From positions 1 to 60,381 of the forward strand of contig DATKAN010000035.1 of the NCBI GenBank assembly GCA_035498035.1: DNA of 60,381 bases. Reading direction: 5' to 3'. How positions within the stretch are numbered: the first letter of the stretch is position 1; each line of letters begins with the position of its first letter. The stretch comes from Nitrospiria bacterium (lineage in GTDB: Bacteria > Nitrospirota > Nitrospiria > JACQBZ01). Shown here in pieces: positions 47,700 through 58,090 of the stretch. Position numbers and translations under genes: made by a program. Below the pieces are notes generated by a model, which was not told the DNA's origin, did no database searches, and saw only the letters and a list, made by a program, of their open reading frames with translations.

Positions 47700-48866
47700 A
47701 TGACCGGGACGGAATACAAGACGGTTGTGGTCGGCATGAGCGGAGGGGTGGACAGTTGCGCCACCGCGATGATTTTGAAAGAGCAGGGTCACCGGGTCAT
47801 CGGCGTGACCCTCAAGGTCTGGAAGGAAGAGGAGAACGCGGATAAGCGGTGGCAGGACCGGTCCTGCTGTAAGGTGGGGGTGGCGCGGTATGTGGCCCAA
47901 CGGCTCGGGATTGAACACCATGTCATTGACGTCCAGCCGGAATTTCGGCGGGCCGTCATCGACGACTTTGTGGAGGGATACCTCGGGGGCCGGACACCGA
48001 ATCCCTGTGTGCGATGCAATGAGCGGATCAAGTTCGGCCGACTGTTCGAAATCGCCAGGGGGCTCGGGGCGGATTATTTGGCAACAGGGCATTATGTGCG
48101 GCTGGAGAAGAATGAGAGGACGGGCCGGTACATATTGAAACGGGCGGTCGATGATCGAAAGGACCAGAGTTACTTTCTTTACCGGCTTCGGCCGGAAATC
48201 CTTCCCCATGTTATCTTCCCTCTTGGATCTTTGCACAAATCCGAGGTATGGCGGCGGGTGGAATCCCTGGACCTTCCGCCCGACGAAATGCACGAGAGCC
48301 AGGAAATCTGCTTTGTGACCCAACAGGACTACCGTCAGTTTCTGACCATCCAGACGCCTCGGGCCGCTCGTCCCGGACCGATCGTCACGACCCAAGGAAA
48401 GGTCGTCGGGGAGCATCGGGGCGTGGCCTTCTACACCATCGGACAGCGGCGGGGATTGGGCCTCTCGGCCCGGGAGCGTTTGTATGTGGTCGACATTCGT
48501 CCCGATGAGAATACCATCGTTGTGGGGGAGGCATCCGATTTGTATTGCGACGAACTGTTCGCGGGCAACCTGAACCTTTTTGTGGAGCGGCCGCTTCGAC
48601 AGGGGCTGGATGTCGATGTGAAAATACGATACCGTAACGCCTGCGCCCCGGGCCGGATTGAGCCTCTGGGGGAAGAAATCCTCCGCATTCGGCTCCGGAC
48701 CCCTCAGCGTGCCGTGACTCCCGGGCAATCGGCGGTCTTCTACCGGGGCGATGAATTGTTGGGCGGTGGCATCATCCGGAGCACGTCGCGAAGCGGACCA
48801 TCGGTGCTTCCTCCCCCCTCTAAGACCGGAAATCTGCGTCTTGACAACACGGCGGCCCTATGTTAG
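47700..48866 (+). CDS. mnmA: tRNA-specific 2-thiouridylase MnmA
   Basis: A 388-residue enzyme that thiolates wobble uridine 34 in tRNA. The PP-loop is VVVGMSGGVDSCATAMILKE. The catalytic Cys pair lies in TPNPCVRCNERIKF and ESQEICFVTQQDYR. The ATP/tRNA region has ATGHYVRL and KDQSYFLYRL. The C-terminal beta-barrel runs through TIGQRRGLGLSARERLYVV. The last about 20 residues (from SRSGPSVLPPPSK) are a low-complexity tail. With mnmE and mnmG, most of the wobble-uridine pathway lies within 7 kb. Confidence 0.95.
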   Translation: MTGTEYKTVVVGMSGGVDSCATAMILKEQGHRVIGVTLKVWKEEENADKRWQDRSCCKVGVARYVAQRLGIEHHVIDVQPEFRRAVIDDFVEGYLGGRTPNPCVRCNERIKFGRLFEIARGLGADYLATGHYVRLEKNERTGRYILKRAVDDRKDQSYFLYRLRPEILPHVIFPLGSLHKSEVWRRVESLDLPPDEMHESQEICFVTQQDYRQFLTIQTPRAARPGPIVTTQGKVVGEHRGVAFYTIGQRRGLGLSARERLYVVDIRPDENTIVVGEASDLYCDELFAGNLNLFVERPLRQGLDVDVKIRYRNACAPGRIEPLGEEILRIRLRTPQRAVTPGQSAVFYRGDELLGGGIIRSTSRSGPSVLPPPSKTGNLRLDNTAALC

Positions 48867-48869
48867 GTT
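48841..48869 (+). promoter_or_regulatory. Possible promoter of the atpHAGDC genes
   Basis: TTGACA (48841-48846) is perfect, and TAGGTT (48864-48869) follows at 17 nt. It lies over the mnmA stop, 45 nt before atpH. The -10 is a weak match. Confidence 0.55.
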
Positions 48870-48913
48870 AACGTTTTTGTTTAGACATTAGGCGAGGGGT
48901 TCGGTATAACACC

Positions 48914-49450
48914 ATGAACATCGGAACGGCACGACGATATGCGAAAGCGCTTTTCGAATTGGCCCAGCAGGAAAAACAGCTGGTGCCGATTCGCGAGCGG
49001 CTCGAACAGGTCGAGCAGATGATCCGCACGCAGAACGAGCTGCGGGATCTCTGCCAGAACCCTCGCTATCACCAGGAAGAGAAAAAGCGAGTCTTGGCAT
49101 CGCTGGCGGATCGAATCGGGAGTCCGCCGCTTCTGAAGCGCTTCATGGAGCTCCTCGTCAAGAAAAACCGGCTCTCGCAGTTGCCCGATATTACAAAAGC
49201 ATTTGGGATCCTCGTGGACGAAGCGCAAGGGGTGGAACACGTCCAGGTGCGGGTGGCCCGGCCCTTGTCAAAAGACCAGCGGTCGGAATTGAAGCGACAT
49301 TTGGAAACCTTGACCCGGCGCGATGTGGACCTCGTCGTTGATGAGGATCCCGCCCTGATCGGAGGAATGGTGGTCTACGCCGGAAGCCGGATTTATGATG
49401 GGAGCGTGAAGGGACAACTTCAGAGACTTCGCCGGGAATTGGTAAAGTAA
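48914..49450 (+). CDS. atpH: F1F0 ATP synthase delta subunit
   Basis: A 178-residue delta subunit linking F1 to the peripheral stalk. The start IGTARRYAKALFELAQQEKQ is the family signature (xxARRYAxALFxxA). The alpha-helical N-terminal domain is followed by the C-terminal VDEDPALIGGMVVYAGSRIYDG segment with GG-V. It is the first gene of a five-gene F1 row. atpB, atpE and atpF do not precede it. Confidence 0.95.
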   Translation: MNIGTARRYAKALFELAQQEKQLVPIRERLEQVEQMIRTQNELRDLCQNPRYHQEEKKRVLASLADRIGSPPLLKRFMELLVKKNRLSQLPDITKAFGILVDEAQGVEHVQVRVARPLSKDQRSELKRHLETLTRRDVDLVVDEDPALIGGMVVYAGSRIYDGSVKGQLQRLRRELVK

Positions 49451-49467
49451 GGTCGGGGGCATAAACA

Positions 49468-50988
49468 ATGCAGATGCGTGCGGAAGAAATCAGCGAGATC
49501 ATCAAAAAACAAATCAAGGAATTTGAGAAAGGCGTCGACATCCAGGAAGTCGGAACGGTTCTCCAGGTCGGCGATAACATCGCGAAGATCTACGGACTGG
49601 AAAATGCGATGGCCGGAGAGCTTCTGGAGTTTCCCGGGTCGGTTTACGGGATTGTCCTGAACCTGGAAGAGGACAATGTCGGCGCGGTCCTGATGGGGTC
49701 GGATGTCGGAATCAAAGAAGGGGATATGGTCAAACGGACCGGCCGCATTGCGGAGGTTCCGGTGGGCGAAGACTTGGTCGGGCGCGTCGTGGATGCGATC
49801 GGAAATCCGGTGGACGGCAAAGGGCCCGTCAAGGCCACGGCGACCCGCCGCGTTGAAGTGTCGGCCCCGGGCGTGGTCACCCGCCAGTCGGTGCGGGAAC
49901 CGCTGCAGACCGGGCTCAAAGCGATCGACGCCATGATCCCGATCGGCCGGGGCCAGCGCGAATTGATTATCGGTGACCGCCAGACGGGGAAGACCGCCAT
50001 TGCCGTGGACACGATAATCAATCAAAAGGGCCAGAACGTTTTCTGCATTTACGTGGCCATCGGCCAGAAGCGGTCCACCGTCGCACGGGTGGTCAAGACT
50101 CTGGAAGAACACCGGGCGATGGAATACAGCCTGGTGGTGGCGGCGACGGCGAGCGACGCCGCGCCCATGCAGTACCTGGCCCCGTTCTCGGGCGTCGCCA
50201 TGGGAGAATATTTCCGGGACAACGGCAAGCATGCCCTGATCGTCTATGACGACCTCTCCAAGCATGCCGTGGCCTACCGCCAGCTCTCGTTGTTGCTCCG
50301 GCGGCCCCCGGGCCGGGAAGCCTACCCGGGCGATGTGTTCTATCTTCACTCCCGGCTGCTGGAACGCGCGGCCAAGCTTAGCGATGCGTTGGGCGGCGGC
50401 TCCCTGACGGCCCTTCCGATCATCGAAACGCAGGCGGGCGACGTGTCGGCCTATATCCCGACCAACGTGATTTCAATTACGGACGGGCAGATTTATCTCG
50501 GAAGCGATCTCTTCTACTCCGGCATCCGGCCTGCGATCAACGTCGGCTTGTCGGTGTCGCGTGTCGGCGGAGCCGCCCAGATCAAGACGATGAAACAGGT
50601 CGCCGGTACGCTGCGTCTGGACCTGGCGCAGTATCGCGAGATGGCGGCCTTCGCCCAGTTTGGCAGTGAGCTCGACAAGACCACACAGGCGCAATTGAAC
50701 CGTGGAGTCCGCATGGTGGAACTGCTCAAGCAAGGCCAATACAAGCCGATGGCGGTGGCCGATCAAGTGCTCTCTATTTTTGCGGGCGTATCGGGTTTTT
50801 TGGATGACGTGCCGGTGAACAAGGTCAGCCAGTTCGAAGAAGATCTGCTGTATTACGTGGCGCAGCATCATCCCGAGATGAAGAAAGAGTTGGGGGCGAA
50901 ACCCAAAATCGACGAGGCCCTTACCGCCCAGCTCAAGCAGATCATTACGACGTTTAAACAAAAAGGGGGATACGGGGCTCAACCCTAG
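49468..50988 (+). CDS. atpA: F1F0 ATP synthase alpha subunit
   Basis: A 506-residue non-catalytic F1 subunit. The N-terminal crown ([20 protein letters not shown]) is followed by the P-loop [20 protein letters not shown]. The signature [20 protein letters not shown] is present with the catalytic-site arginine. [20 protein letters not shown] is the Walker B region. It is 17 nt after atpH and 18 nt before atpG. The standard length gives no sign of a defect. Confidence 0.98.
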   Translation: MQMRAEEISEIIKKQIKEFEKGVDIQEVGTVLQVGDNIAKIYGLENAMAGELLEFPGSVYGIVLNLEEDNVGAVLMGSDVGIKEGDMVKRTGRIAEVPVGEDLVGRVVDAIGNPVDGKGPVKATATRRVEVSAPGVVTRQSVREPLQTGLKAIDAMIPIGRGQRELIIGDRQTGKTAIAVDTIINQKGQNVFCIYVAIGQKRSTVARVVKTLEEHRAMEYSLVVAATASDAAPMQYLAPFSGVAMGEYFRDNGKHALIVYDDLSKHAVAYRQLSLLLRRPPGREAYPGDVFYLHSRLLERAAKLSDALGGGSLTALPIIETQAGDVSAYIPTNVISITDGQIYLGSDLFYSGIRPAINVGLSVSRVGGAAQIKTMKQVAGTLRLDLAQYREMAAFAQFGSELDKTTQAQLNRGVRMVELLKQGQYKPMAVADQVLSIFAGVSGFLDDVPVNKVSQFEEDLLYYVAQHHPEMKKELGAKPKIDEALTAQLKQIITTFKQKGGYGAQP

Positions 50989-51006
50989 GGCCTCTTTTGT
51001 TCGTCC

Positions 51007-51882
51007 ATGCCCAGTCTTCAGAGCCTTCGGCGCAAGATCGGCAGCGTCAAAAATACCCAGAAGATTACCAAGGCCATGAAAATGGTGGCCTCGGCCAAGC
51101 TCAAACGGTCGCAGACCCGCATCTTGGCGTTTCGGCCCTACGGACTGAAGATGCGCGGGGTTGTAGCCGGTCTGAGCCGTCGAGTCAATCGCGACCTGCA
51201 TCCGCTACTCCAAAAGCGCCCGACCAAAATGGTTCGGATCGTCGTTGTAACGAGCGACCGGGGCCTTTGCGGAGCCTTCAACGCCAATATTGTACGCCGA
51301 GCCCTGGAGTTCATTCGCGAGTGTGAGGCGCGTGGCGTGAAGGTGGAAATCGGTTTAGTGGGGCGCAAGGGTCGGGATTTTTTTCGTCGGCGCCATTGGA
51401 AAATCCATGAGCCGTACATCGATATCTTTGAGAGGCTTAGCTATGAGCATGGGATCGAGATCGCACAGGCCGCCAGCGAGCAGTATACAAACGGGATGTT
51501 CGACGAAGCGCACATCATCTATAACGAGTTCAAGTCGGCCATGCAACAGCGGGTCATTGTGGAGCAAATCTTTCCTTTCGAATCTCTTGAGAACGACGGA
51601 GCCGCCGGGGGTGGGTTGGGCGGCAGCTACCTCTACGAACCCGATGAAGGTGAACTCCTGGACAACTTGTTGATGAAGCATCTGCATGCCCAGGCGTTCC
51701 GGATCCTCTTGGAGTCATCCGCCGCCGAGCAGGCCGCCCGGATGTCGGCCATGGATGGGGCGACCCGGAATGCCGGCGAACTCATCAAGAAGCTGACACT
51801 CTATTACAATAAAACACGGCAAGCTGCGATTACCAAAGAGTTGATGGATATAGTGGGAGGCGCCGAGGCGCTGAAAGGATAG
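51007..51882 (+). CDS. atpG: F1F0 ATP synthase gamma subunit
   Basis: A 291-residue central-stalk subunit. The N-terminal helix is MPSLQSLRRKIGSVKNTQKI and TKAMKMVASAKLKRSQ. The core has VVTSDRGLCGAFNANIVR. The C-terminal helix AEQAARMSAMDGATRNAGEL and KKLTLYYNKTRQAAITKELM matches the rotor coiled coil. A Gly-rich AAGGGLGGSYLYEPDE loop lies in between. The following 101 nt to atpD hold no other gene. Confidence 0.97.
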   Translation: MPSLQSLRRKIGSVKNTQKITKAMKMVASAKLKRSQTRILAFRPYGLKMRGVVAGLSRRVNRDLHPLLQKRPTKMVRIVVVTSDRGLCGAFNANIVRRALEFIRECEARGVKVEIGLVGRKGRDFFRRRHWKIHEPYIDIFERLSYEHGIEIAQAASEQYTNGMFDEAHIIYNEFKSAMQQRVIVEQIFPFESLENDGAAGGGLGGSYLYEPDEGELLDNLLMKHLHAQAFRILLESSAAEQAARMSAMDGATRNAGELIKKLTLYYNKTRQAAITKELMDIVGGAEALKG

Positions 51883-51902
51883 TGTCGAGCGGGGCGTTCT
51901 GA

Positions 51903-53432
<1,530 letters not shown>

Positions 53433-53852
53433 TTGCCGACGAAAAAACTCCTTCTTGAAGTCGCAACGCCCGATCACCTCCTTCTCAGCCGGGAAGTGGA
53501 CGAAGTGATCGCCCCCGGCAGCGAGGGCGAATTCGGCGTACTCCCCGGGCACGCCCATTTTCTGTCGATGCTGAAGATCGGCGAATTGCGCTACCGAGTG
53601 GGCGATCAGACCCACTACATGTCGGTGTTGTGGGGTTTTGCCGAGGTGACGCCTACAAAGGTCACGATCCTGGCCGAGATCGCCGAAAAGGCGGAGGACA
53701 TCGACGTCGAACGGGCGCAAGCCGCCGTCGAGCGGGCCGAGCAGCGTCTCCAGGTGGGCGGCCTCCCCTCCGAGCTCAAAGAAGCCCAGATCAGCCTGGA
53801 AAAGGCCCGCCTACGTCGGAAGATCGCCGAACGCGCTGGCCGGGCGAAGTAA
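53433..53852 (+). CDS. atpC: F1F0 ATP synthase epsilon subunit
   Basis: A 139-residue epsilon subunit that couples and can inhibit F1 rotation. The beta-sandwich N-terminus is LLLEVATPDHLLLSREVDEV with GSEGEFGVLPGHAHFLSMLK. The C-terminal two helices are Ala/Arg-rich (AEDIDVERAQAAVERAEQRL). It starts at TTG directly after the atpD stop, with GGAGGGAAGAAA before it. It is the last gene of the F1 row. Confidence 0.94.
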   Translation: MPTKKLLLEVATPDHLLLSREVDEVIAPGSEGEFGVLPGHAHFLSMLKIGELRYRVGDQTHYMSVLWGFAEVTPTKVTILAEIAEKAEDIDVERAQAAVERAEQRLQVGGLPSELKEAQISLEKARLRRKIAERAGRAK

Positions 53853-53868
53853 CAGTCCCTCCCGTTTC

Positions 53869-53897
53869 TTGACCCGCTCTCCCATTTCCGGTATATT
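53869..53897 (+). promoter_or_regulatory. Sigma-70-like promoter before the nitroreductase gene
   Basis: TTGACC (53869-53874) and TATATT (53892-53897) are spaced 17 nt. It begins just after the atpC stop and is 124 nt before the nitroreductase ATG, leaving a leader of about 115 nt. Confidence 0.75.
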
Positions 53898-54020
53898 CTC
53901 GACTAAGTTACCGCCAATTCTCGACCTGGGTTCCGGAGGTCCATTTTATGCTCACGCGCTCCTCTTGCATTCGATCACAGACCCCAGACTGAAACGATTT
54001 ATCGATGAAGGGAGGATATC

Positions 54021-54608
54021 ATGGCCCGATCCATTACCGTCATGAGTGTCATGGAGGTGATCCGTCACCGCCGGTCCGTGCGCGACTATTCGCCCCGGAA
54101 CCTTGACCGGGCGACCGTCCGCACGCTGCTCGCGGCCGCGGTGTGCGCGCCCACAGCGGTGCATGAGGAGCCCTGGGCCTTTGTGATCGTCCAGGACACC
54201 AATGCCCTGAAGCGCATCTCGGATCGGGCCAAGCCCCTCTTCGCGGAGGAGGTGCACCGCGCCCATCTCGACCGGGGCGGCCATGCGCTCGAGATTTTTC
54301 GGCGGCCGGACTTCAACATATTTTACAATGCCAGCACCCTCATCGTCATTGGCGCCACTACGACCGGCCCGTTCATCGCGGCCGATTGCTGGCTGGCCGC
54401 CGAGAACCTGATGCTCGCTGCCGCCGCGATTAAACTCGGAAGCTGCGTCATCGGTTCGGCGCTTCCGGCCCTGAACGACGGCGGGGTAAAAAAAGAGATC
54501 GGGATCCCGGCCGATTTCACGGCCGTCGCCCCGGTCATCGTCGGCCATCCGACCGGGGAAACGCCGCCCACCTCCCGAAAGGAGCCGGAGATTCTCGTCT
54601 GGAAATAA
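54021..54608 (+). CDS. Nitroreductase-family flavoprotein
   Basis: A 195-residue FMN enzyme of the nitroreductase superfamily. It has the FMN-phosphate start IRHRRSVRDYSP, the APTAVHEEPWAFVIV active-site strand, AADCWLAAENLMLAAAAIKL and GIPADFTAVAPVIVGHPTGE. The natural substrate (quinone, nitro compound or other) cannot be told. GGGAGGATATC precedes the ATG. It is transcribed on its own from the promoter at 53869. The gene is GC-rich, unlike the disrupted gene just after it. Confidence 0.9.
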   Translation: MARSITVMSVMEVIRHRRSVRDYSPRNLDRATVRTLLAAAVCAPTAVHEEPWAFVIVQDTNALKRISDRAKPLFAEEVHRAHLDRGGHALEIFRRPDFNIFYNASTLIVIGATTTGPFIAADCWLAAENLMLAAAAIKLGSCVIGSALPALNDGGVKKEIGIPADFTAVAPVIVGHPTGETPPTSRKEPEILVWK

Positions 54609-54619
54609 CCCGTGAGCGC

Positions 54620-55138
54620 ATGAAATGGAGCATAATATTCGTTCTGTATCTATATTTTAAATTTGTATATAAAGGTTCCGCATATTCGGTTGCAGCTAAA
54701 CGGATCAGGGGTGAACTAAAGCTCGACGCTAGATTTTCCGAAGCAAAAAAGCAAATTAAAAAAAGCTGTGTTAACGGGCTTATTGCTTTTTCATTGGACT
54801 GGATTGTTTTGGAAAAGATAAAAACGGATTCGTATATTGTGACTGACAATCCTGACGCTCTTTACGATGCGGGGAAAAAAATACTTCTTGATTTGTTAAA
54901 AACAAAGGTGAGGAATGCAGCATTGAGCAGTAGAGACCCAATGGTTATATGGCATATTGCATCTTTGACGACTCCGGCAATTCTACCACGTGTTCTGAGC
55001 TTTGGTTTTACTTCAACCCTACTTTTCCTCTCATAAATTGACGTTTCTGAAGACAGTATAATTTATCAACATATTAAAGAATTGCCTGAAAAAATGGATT
55101 GGCCGAAGAAAGTCCCGGAGCGAGGACTTGAATTATGA
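54620..55138 (+). pseudogene. AT-rich unknown gene with frame disruption
   Basis: An AT-rich open frame begins at 54620 (MKWSIIFVLYLYFKFVYKG) and stops at 55034. After that stop the same frame continues with protein-like sequence, DVSEDSIIYQHIKELPEKMD, then WPKKVPERGLEL, ending at 55136-55138. Between about 54940 and 55030 the frame one base back reads more like a protein (GYMAYCIFDDSGNSTTCSEL). This is compatible with two compensating single-base shifts, so it is a pseudogene or carries assembly errors. I do not recognise the family. The N-terminus has one hydrophobic helix. No ribosome site is evident. Confidence 0.5.
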
Positions 55139-55224
55139 TATTGCTTACCCGCGCCGGCGCCGAAGGCGTATAGCATACAAGCGTAACAGCCGAACTCTTG
55201 TCCCCGCTGCTGTGGAGGCTTGGA

Positions 55225-55698
55225 GTGTTCCTGGCGCTCGAACCACCGAAATTTCGTAAGGCGAAAATTAGGTGTTGGCTCGACAAGGAACCGTCGATAG
55301 CCCTCCTCGTTTCCGCAGCTCATTTCGAATGGACGGTTCATCGCGCCCTCCTCCTGTTGTGTATCCTATTGAGTAACCGAACAAACAGGGAAATTCGGCT
55401 CGATCTTGAAAAGGTTTATGGTCTTGAACGTTACAAAGATTTTTGGCGTGACGGGCTTCGGCACTTGCCGCAAGCCCGGTCTATTCCGCAAATAGTTTCT
55501 GATTGGAAGGCAGTCACGGACGCATTCGATGCCAGAAACCGCCTTATTCACGGTCGAGGTCGTTACACGCGGAATATGGCAAGCCCACACGTGGAGTATC
55601 TGCTCAGGTCCGCTGCGGAAGTTAGGGATTGCTGTTCAAGATGCGGTGCGAATTTCGGAGCCCGATTGCCAGTAAGAAAAAAGAGCCACAGCGCATAA
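55225..55698 (+). CDS. HEPN-like domain protein (hypothetical)
   Basis: A 157-residue ORF starting at GTG 55225 behind GGAGG; the open frame could also begin at TTG 55198. It is all-helical by sequence: SAAHFEWTVHRALLLLCILL, then DARNRLIHGRGRY at about residue 113, and SPHVEYLLRSAAEVRD. The R-N-R-L-I-H piece fits the R-x4-H motif of HEPN domains, which occur in RNase toxins and defence proteins as well as in neutral helper proteins. No antitoxin-like gene is next to it. It lies in a short stretch of atypical base composition with a broken gene just before. Confidence 0.6.
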   Translation: MFLALEPPKFRKAKIRCWLDKEPSIALLVSAAHFEWTVHRALLLLCILLSNRTNREIRLDLEKVYGLERYKDFWRDGLRHLPQARSIPQIVSDWKAVTDAFDARNRLIHGRGRYTRNMASPHVEYLLRSAAEVRDCCSRCGANFGARLPVRKKSHSA

Positions 55699-55767
55699 CC
55701 CGCGCTGTCGCCGAGTGCCATTCAGCGCTTTCCCAGCTTCGGCAACCCAAACCGGAACGGGTCGTCG

Positions 55768-56229
55768 TCAGGCTTTGACCACGGTGCCGTTGACGATCTT
55801 TACACGATCGCCCGCATTGAGGCCGTTATCGGTCGACTGCGTGACGGTGCGAATCGCGCCGTTGTTCATCTGGACGGTGATCCGGTAGCGAAGGGTCTTC
55901 TTCACGTTCTTCTCGATCTGGTGGCCCGCAAGCGCCCCGCCGGCCGCGCCAGCAACCTCGGCGAGCGTCCGGCCCTGACCCGCGCCGATCCTGCTTCCAA
56001 CTACTGCGCCGACCACGCCTCCGGCAACCGCGCCCAGTCCGGTTCCCTGGCCGGAAACCTGGACGGCCTTGACCGATTCCACCACGCCGCAGTCTACACA
56101 TTTCTTGCCGAGCGGGAGCGCGCTGTGAATCAGGCCCGTCATCGAGCCGACGGCTACGATACAGAAGATAATGACGGCTATGGCCGCGATTTTAACGATC
56201 GGAATTTTTGCAGCCTCAAGCATAGACAT
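55768..56229 (-). CDS. Glycine-zipper 2TM-domain membrane/outer-membrane protein (17-kDa antigen type)
   Basis: A 153-residue protein with one N-terminal hydrophobic helix (KIAAIAVIIFCIVAVGSM) and a Cys-containing loop. A glycine-zipper pair follows: LGAVAGGVVGAVVGSRIG, then AEVAGAAGGALAGHQIEK. A beta-rich C-terminal domain ends it (YRITVQMNNGAIRTVTQ). This layout matches SlyB/17-kDa-antigen proteins. I start at ATG 56229; ATG 56223 gives better spacing to GGAGGT and is equally possible. It is transcribed against its neighbours, and no operon partner is evident. Confidence 0.82.
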   Translation of the reverse strand: MSMLEAAKIPIVKIAAIAVIIFCIVAVGSMTGLIHSALPLGKKCVDCGVVESVKAVQVSGQGTGLGAVAGGVVGAVVGSRIGAGQGRTLAEVAGAAGGALAGHQIEKNVKKTLRYRITVQMNNGAIRTVTQSTDNGLNAGDRVKIVNGTVVKA

Positions 56230-56482
56230 ATAGACCTCCGATTCCCTATGGGATAACCATTTTGCCTTGGGTTCATCCCATAGCATGATTATTGCGTAGT
56301 TTTATGTTAGCCCTCGCCATTCCGGTTATTCAACAAGAAAATAGTTTTGGGGCGCCATTTTTTTTGTCGGCCTTTACTTTTTTATCCTTTGTCTATAAAG
56401 TTCGACATAACCCCCTGCCGGTGCCGAGGGCGGGGAACGGGCATGGATTGAAGATGATGAGCCGAAAGAAGGGACGCCCAAT

Positions 56483-56878
56483 ATGAAGACCGCGATTCGC
56501 ATCCTGGCTGTGTTGTTCGTGGTTCCCGCCACGAGCCTCTTCGTCATTTGGATGCCGTTTTCGTTCATCCCTCTGGGGGAACAGCGGTGGGTTGTCCCGG
56601 TCGTGTCGTCGCTTTGCGCCATCGTCGCGGGGCGGTATGTCTGGGTCAAAACCGGAAAGGCACCCCACGGCGTGGTTTCGTCCATTTTTTATGGGGGCGT
56701 CGTGGTGGGCGGGATTGGTTTTTCAGCGGGCTTCTTCGGGCCGATCATTTTTGCTCCGGAGGCGAACCAAGGCCCGCTGCTCGGGATTTTCATCACGGGT
56801 CCGCTGGGATTCTTGCTCGGGGGACTGGGCGGCCTCGTATACGGGCTGATGCATCGCGAAAAAACGGGAGCGGACTGA
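56483..56878 (+). CDS. Small integral membrane protein of unknown function
   Basis: A 131-residue membrane protein with four predicted helices: ILAVLFVVPATSLFVIW, VVPVVSSLCAIVAGRYV, SIFYGGVVVGGIGFSAGFFG and LGFLLGGLGGLVYGLM. Short charged ends flank them. No catalytic or ligand motif is seen. A TTTACT...TATAAA pair (56373 to 56399, spacing 15 nt) may be its promoter. It lies between the glycine-zipper gene and a VOC protein gene, without overlap. Confidence 0.6.
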   Translation: MKTAIRILAVLFVVPATSLFVIWMPFSFIPLGEQRWVVPVVSSLCAIVAGRYVWVKTGKAPHGVVSSIFYGGVVVGGIGFSAGFFGPIIFAPEANQGPLLGIFITGPLGFLLGGLGGLVYGLMHREKTGAD

Positions 56879-56967
56879 GAAAATTATTCATCGCCATGGC
56901 ACATCGATGCCGAGGGTCATTGGATTAAAAGCATATCCATTCCGGATTTTGATGACGGAGATCAAAG

Positions 56968-57336
56968 ATGAAAGTCACCGAGATCGCATTTGTCGTCTAT
57001 CCTGTGACCGACTTGGAAAGCGCAACGGCTTTCTACGAAGGGATTTTGGGCCTCACGCAATCTCGGTTCTTCGGGGATGAAGATCAAGGCATGATCGAGT
57101 ACGATATCGGCCCGGGGACGCTCGCCATCGGCTGGGGCGTCTCGCAGTTTATGCCCTCGCCGGGGGGCGGTTGCGCGGCGCTTGAGCTGGACGACTTCGG
57201 CGGCATGGTGGGCCGTCTCCGGGAAAACGACTGCCCATTCGTGTCAGAGCCAACCGAGACTCCCGTTTGTTACATGGCGGTGATCTCCGACCCGGACGGG
57301 AATTCCCTGATGATTCATCAAAGGAAGGTTCGGTAA
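56968..57336 (+). CDS. VOC-superfamily (glyoxalase/bleomycin-resistance-like) protein
   Basis: A 122-residue protein with the VOC beta-alpha-beta-beta-beta halves: VVYPVTDLESATAFYEGILG, then GTLAIGWGVSQF, GCAALELDDFGGMVGRLRE and VISDPDGNSLMIHQ. The usual first metal ligand (His in the first strand) is replaced by hydrophobic residues, and the last strand has His rather than the expected Glu, so metal binding is doubtful. The function is unknown. Confidence 0.8.
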   Translation: MKVTEIAFVVYPVTDLESATAFYEGILGLTQSRFFGDEDQGMIEYDIGPGTLAIGWGVSQFMPSPGGGCAALELDDFGGMVGRLRENDCPFVSEPTETPVCYMAVISDPDGNSLMIHQRKVR

Positions 57337-57390
57337 TCACCCCCTCCTCGTCGCCCCTTCGCGAGAACCGACCTCATCTCCTGGACTTCC

Positions 57391-57419
57391 TTGTCAGAGT
57401 CCGGGTTGGGTGGTATATT
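57391..57419 (+). promoter_or_regulatory. Promoter of the PH-domain gene
   Basis: TTGTCA (57391-57396) and TATATT (57414-57419) lie 17 nt apart, 44 nt before the ATG at 57463. Confidence 0.75.
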
Positions 57420-57462
57420 TAGCGATAGGAATTCCGGCCCGTTGAAAGGGGGGCTCCCAAGC

Positions 57463-58080
57463 ATGTGGCCCAGCACGACCGTACCTTCCAAGTTTGACGC
57501 CGTAAAAGATAAAGATGAGCAGATCTACTGGGTGGGGAAGCCGGCTTTGATTCCGTTCGTCGCCACCGGCATACCCATTCTGATCGTTGGAATGCTTTGG
57601 GGCGCCTTTGATTATTTCGGCATCATACGCAACATGCCAGGCCATATGCCGGGGTTTGCGATTCCGTTCTTCGCCCTGCATTTGTTTCCATTCTACGGAA
57701 GTGTCTTGTACATGGCGCACCTTTTTCTCGTCCGGGGAAACACCTTTTATGCTTATACCAACAAGCGGTTGATGATGCGAAGCGGTGTTTGGGGAACCGA
57801 TTTCAACGCGATCGATTATGACAAAGTATCCGACATCGAGGTAAACGTGAACCCGATCGAAAACCTGTTTGGCGTGGGAACCGTGAGGGCCTTTTCGGGT
57901 CGCGTCAACGACAAAGGCGGCCGGATCTACGACAGCTTCATTGCCATCTCGAATCCGTACGAGGTTTTCAAAAAAATCAAAGAGGTTTCGGTCAACATCA
58001 AAACGGACTGGAACTACCCCAACGCCTTGAGGCCGGAAGTCAATCCTGGGTACCAAACAAAATATAGTCCGAAGCAGTAG
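57463..58080 (+). CDS. Bacterial PH-domain (bPH2/YdbS-like) membrane protein
   Basis: A 205-residue protein. After a soluble N-terminus containing DEQIYWVGKPALIP, two hydrophobic helices (FVATGIPILIVGMLWGAF and FFALHLFPFYGSVLYMAHLF) precede a PH-like domain with FYAYTNKRLMMRSGVWGTDF, IDYDKVSDIEVNVNPIENLF, GVGTVRAF and PYEVFKKIKEV. These match the family pattern T-N-x-R-L ... I-x-Y-x-x-I-x-x-V. The ATG at 57463 follows AAGGGGGG; the ORF from 57391 is not needed. It is convergent with mgtA-like, leaving 10 nt. Confidence 0.85.
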   Translation: MWPSTTVPSKFDAVKDKDEQIYWVGKPALIPFVATGIPILIVGMLWGAFDYFGIIRNMPGHMPGFAIPFFALHLFPFYGSVLYMAHLFLVRGNTFYAYTNKRLMMRSGVWGTDFNAIDYDKVSDIEVNVNPIENLFGVGTVRAFSGRVNDKGGRIYDSFIAISNPYEVFKKIKEVSVNIKTDWNYPNALRPEVNPGYQTKYSPKQ

Positions 58081-58090
58081 AAAAACTTGG

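Noticed and set aside
55699-55767. Integron attC-like site around the AT-richer patch
   Set aside because: TAAC and hairpin-like GC sequence occur, but the paired RYYYAAC...GTTRRRY cores were not found, nor an integrase.
56292-56486. A 64-codon plus-strand frame before the small membrane protein
   Set aside because: It starts at TTG without a ribosome site, ends in low-complexity sequence and covers the likely promoter of the next gene.
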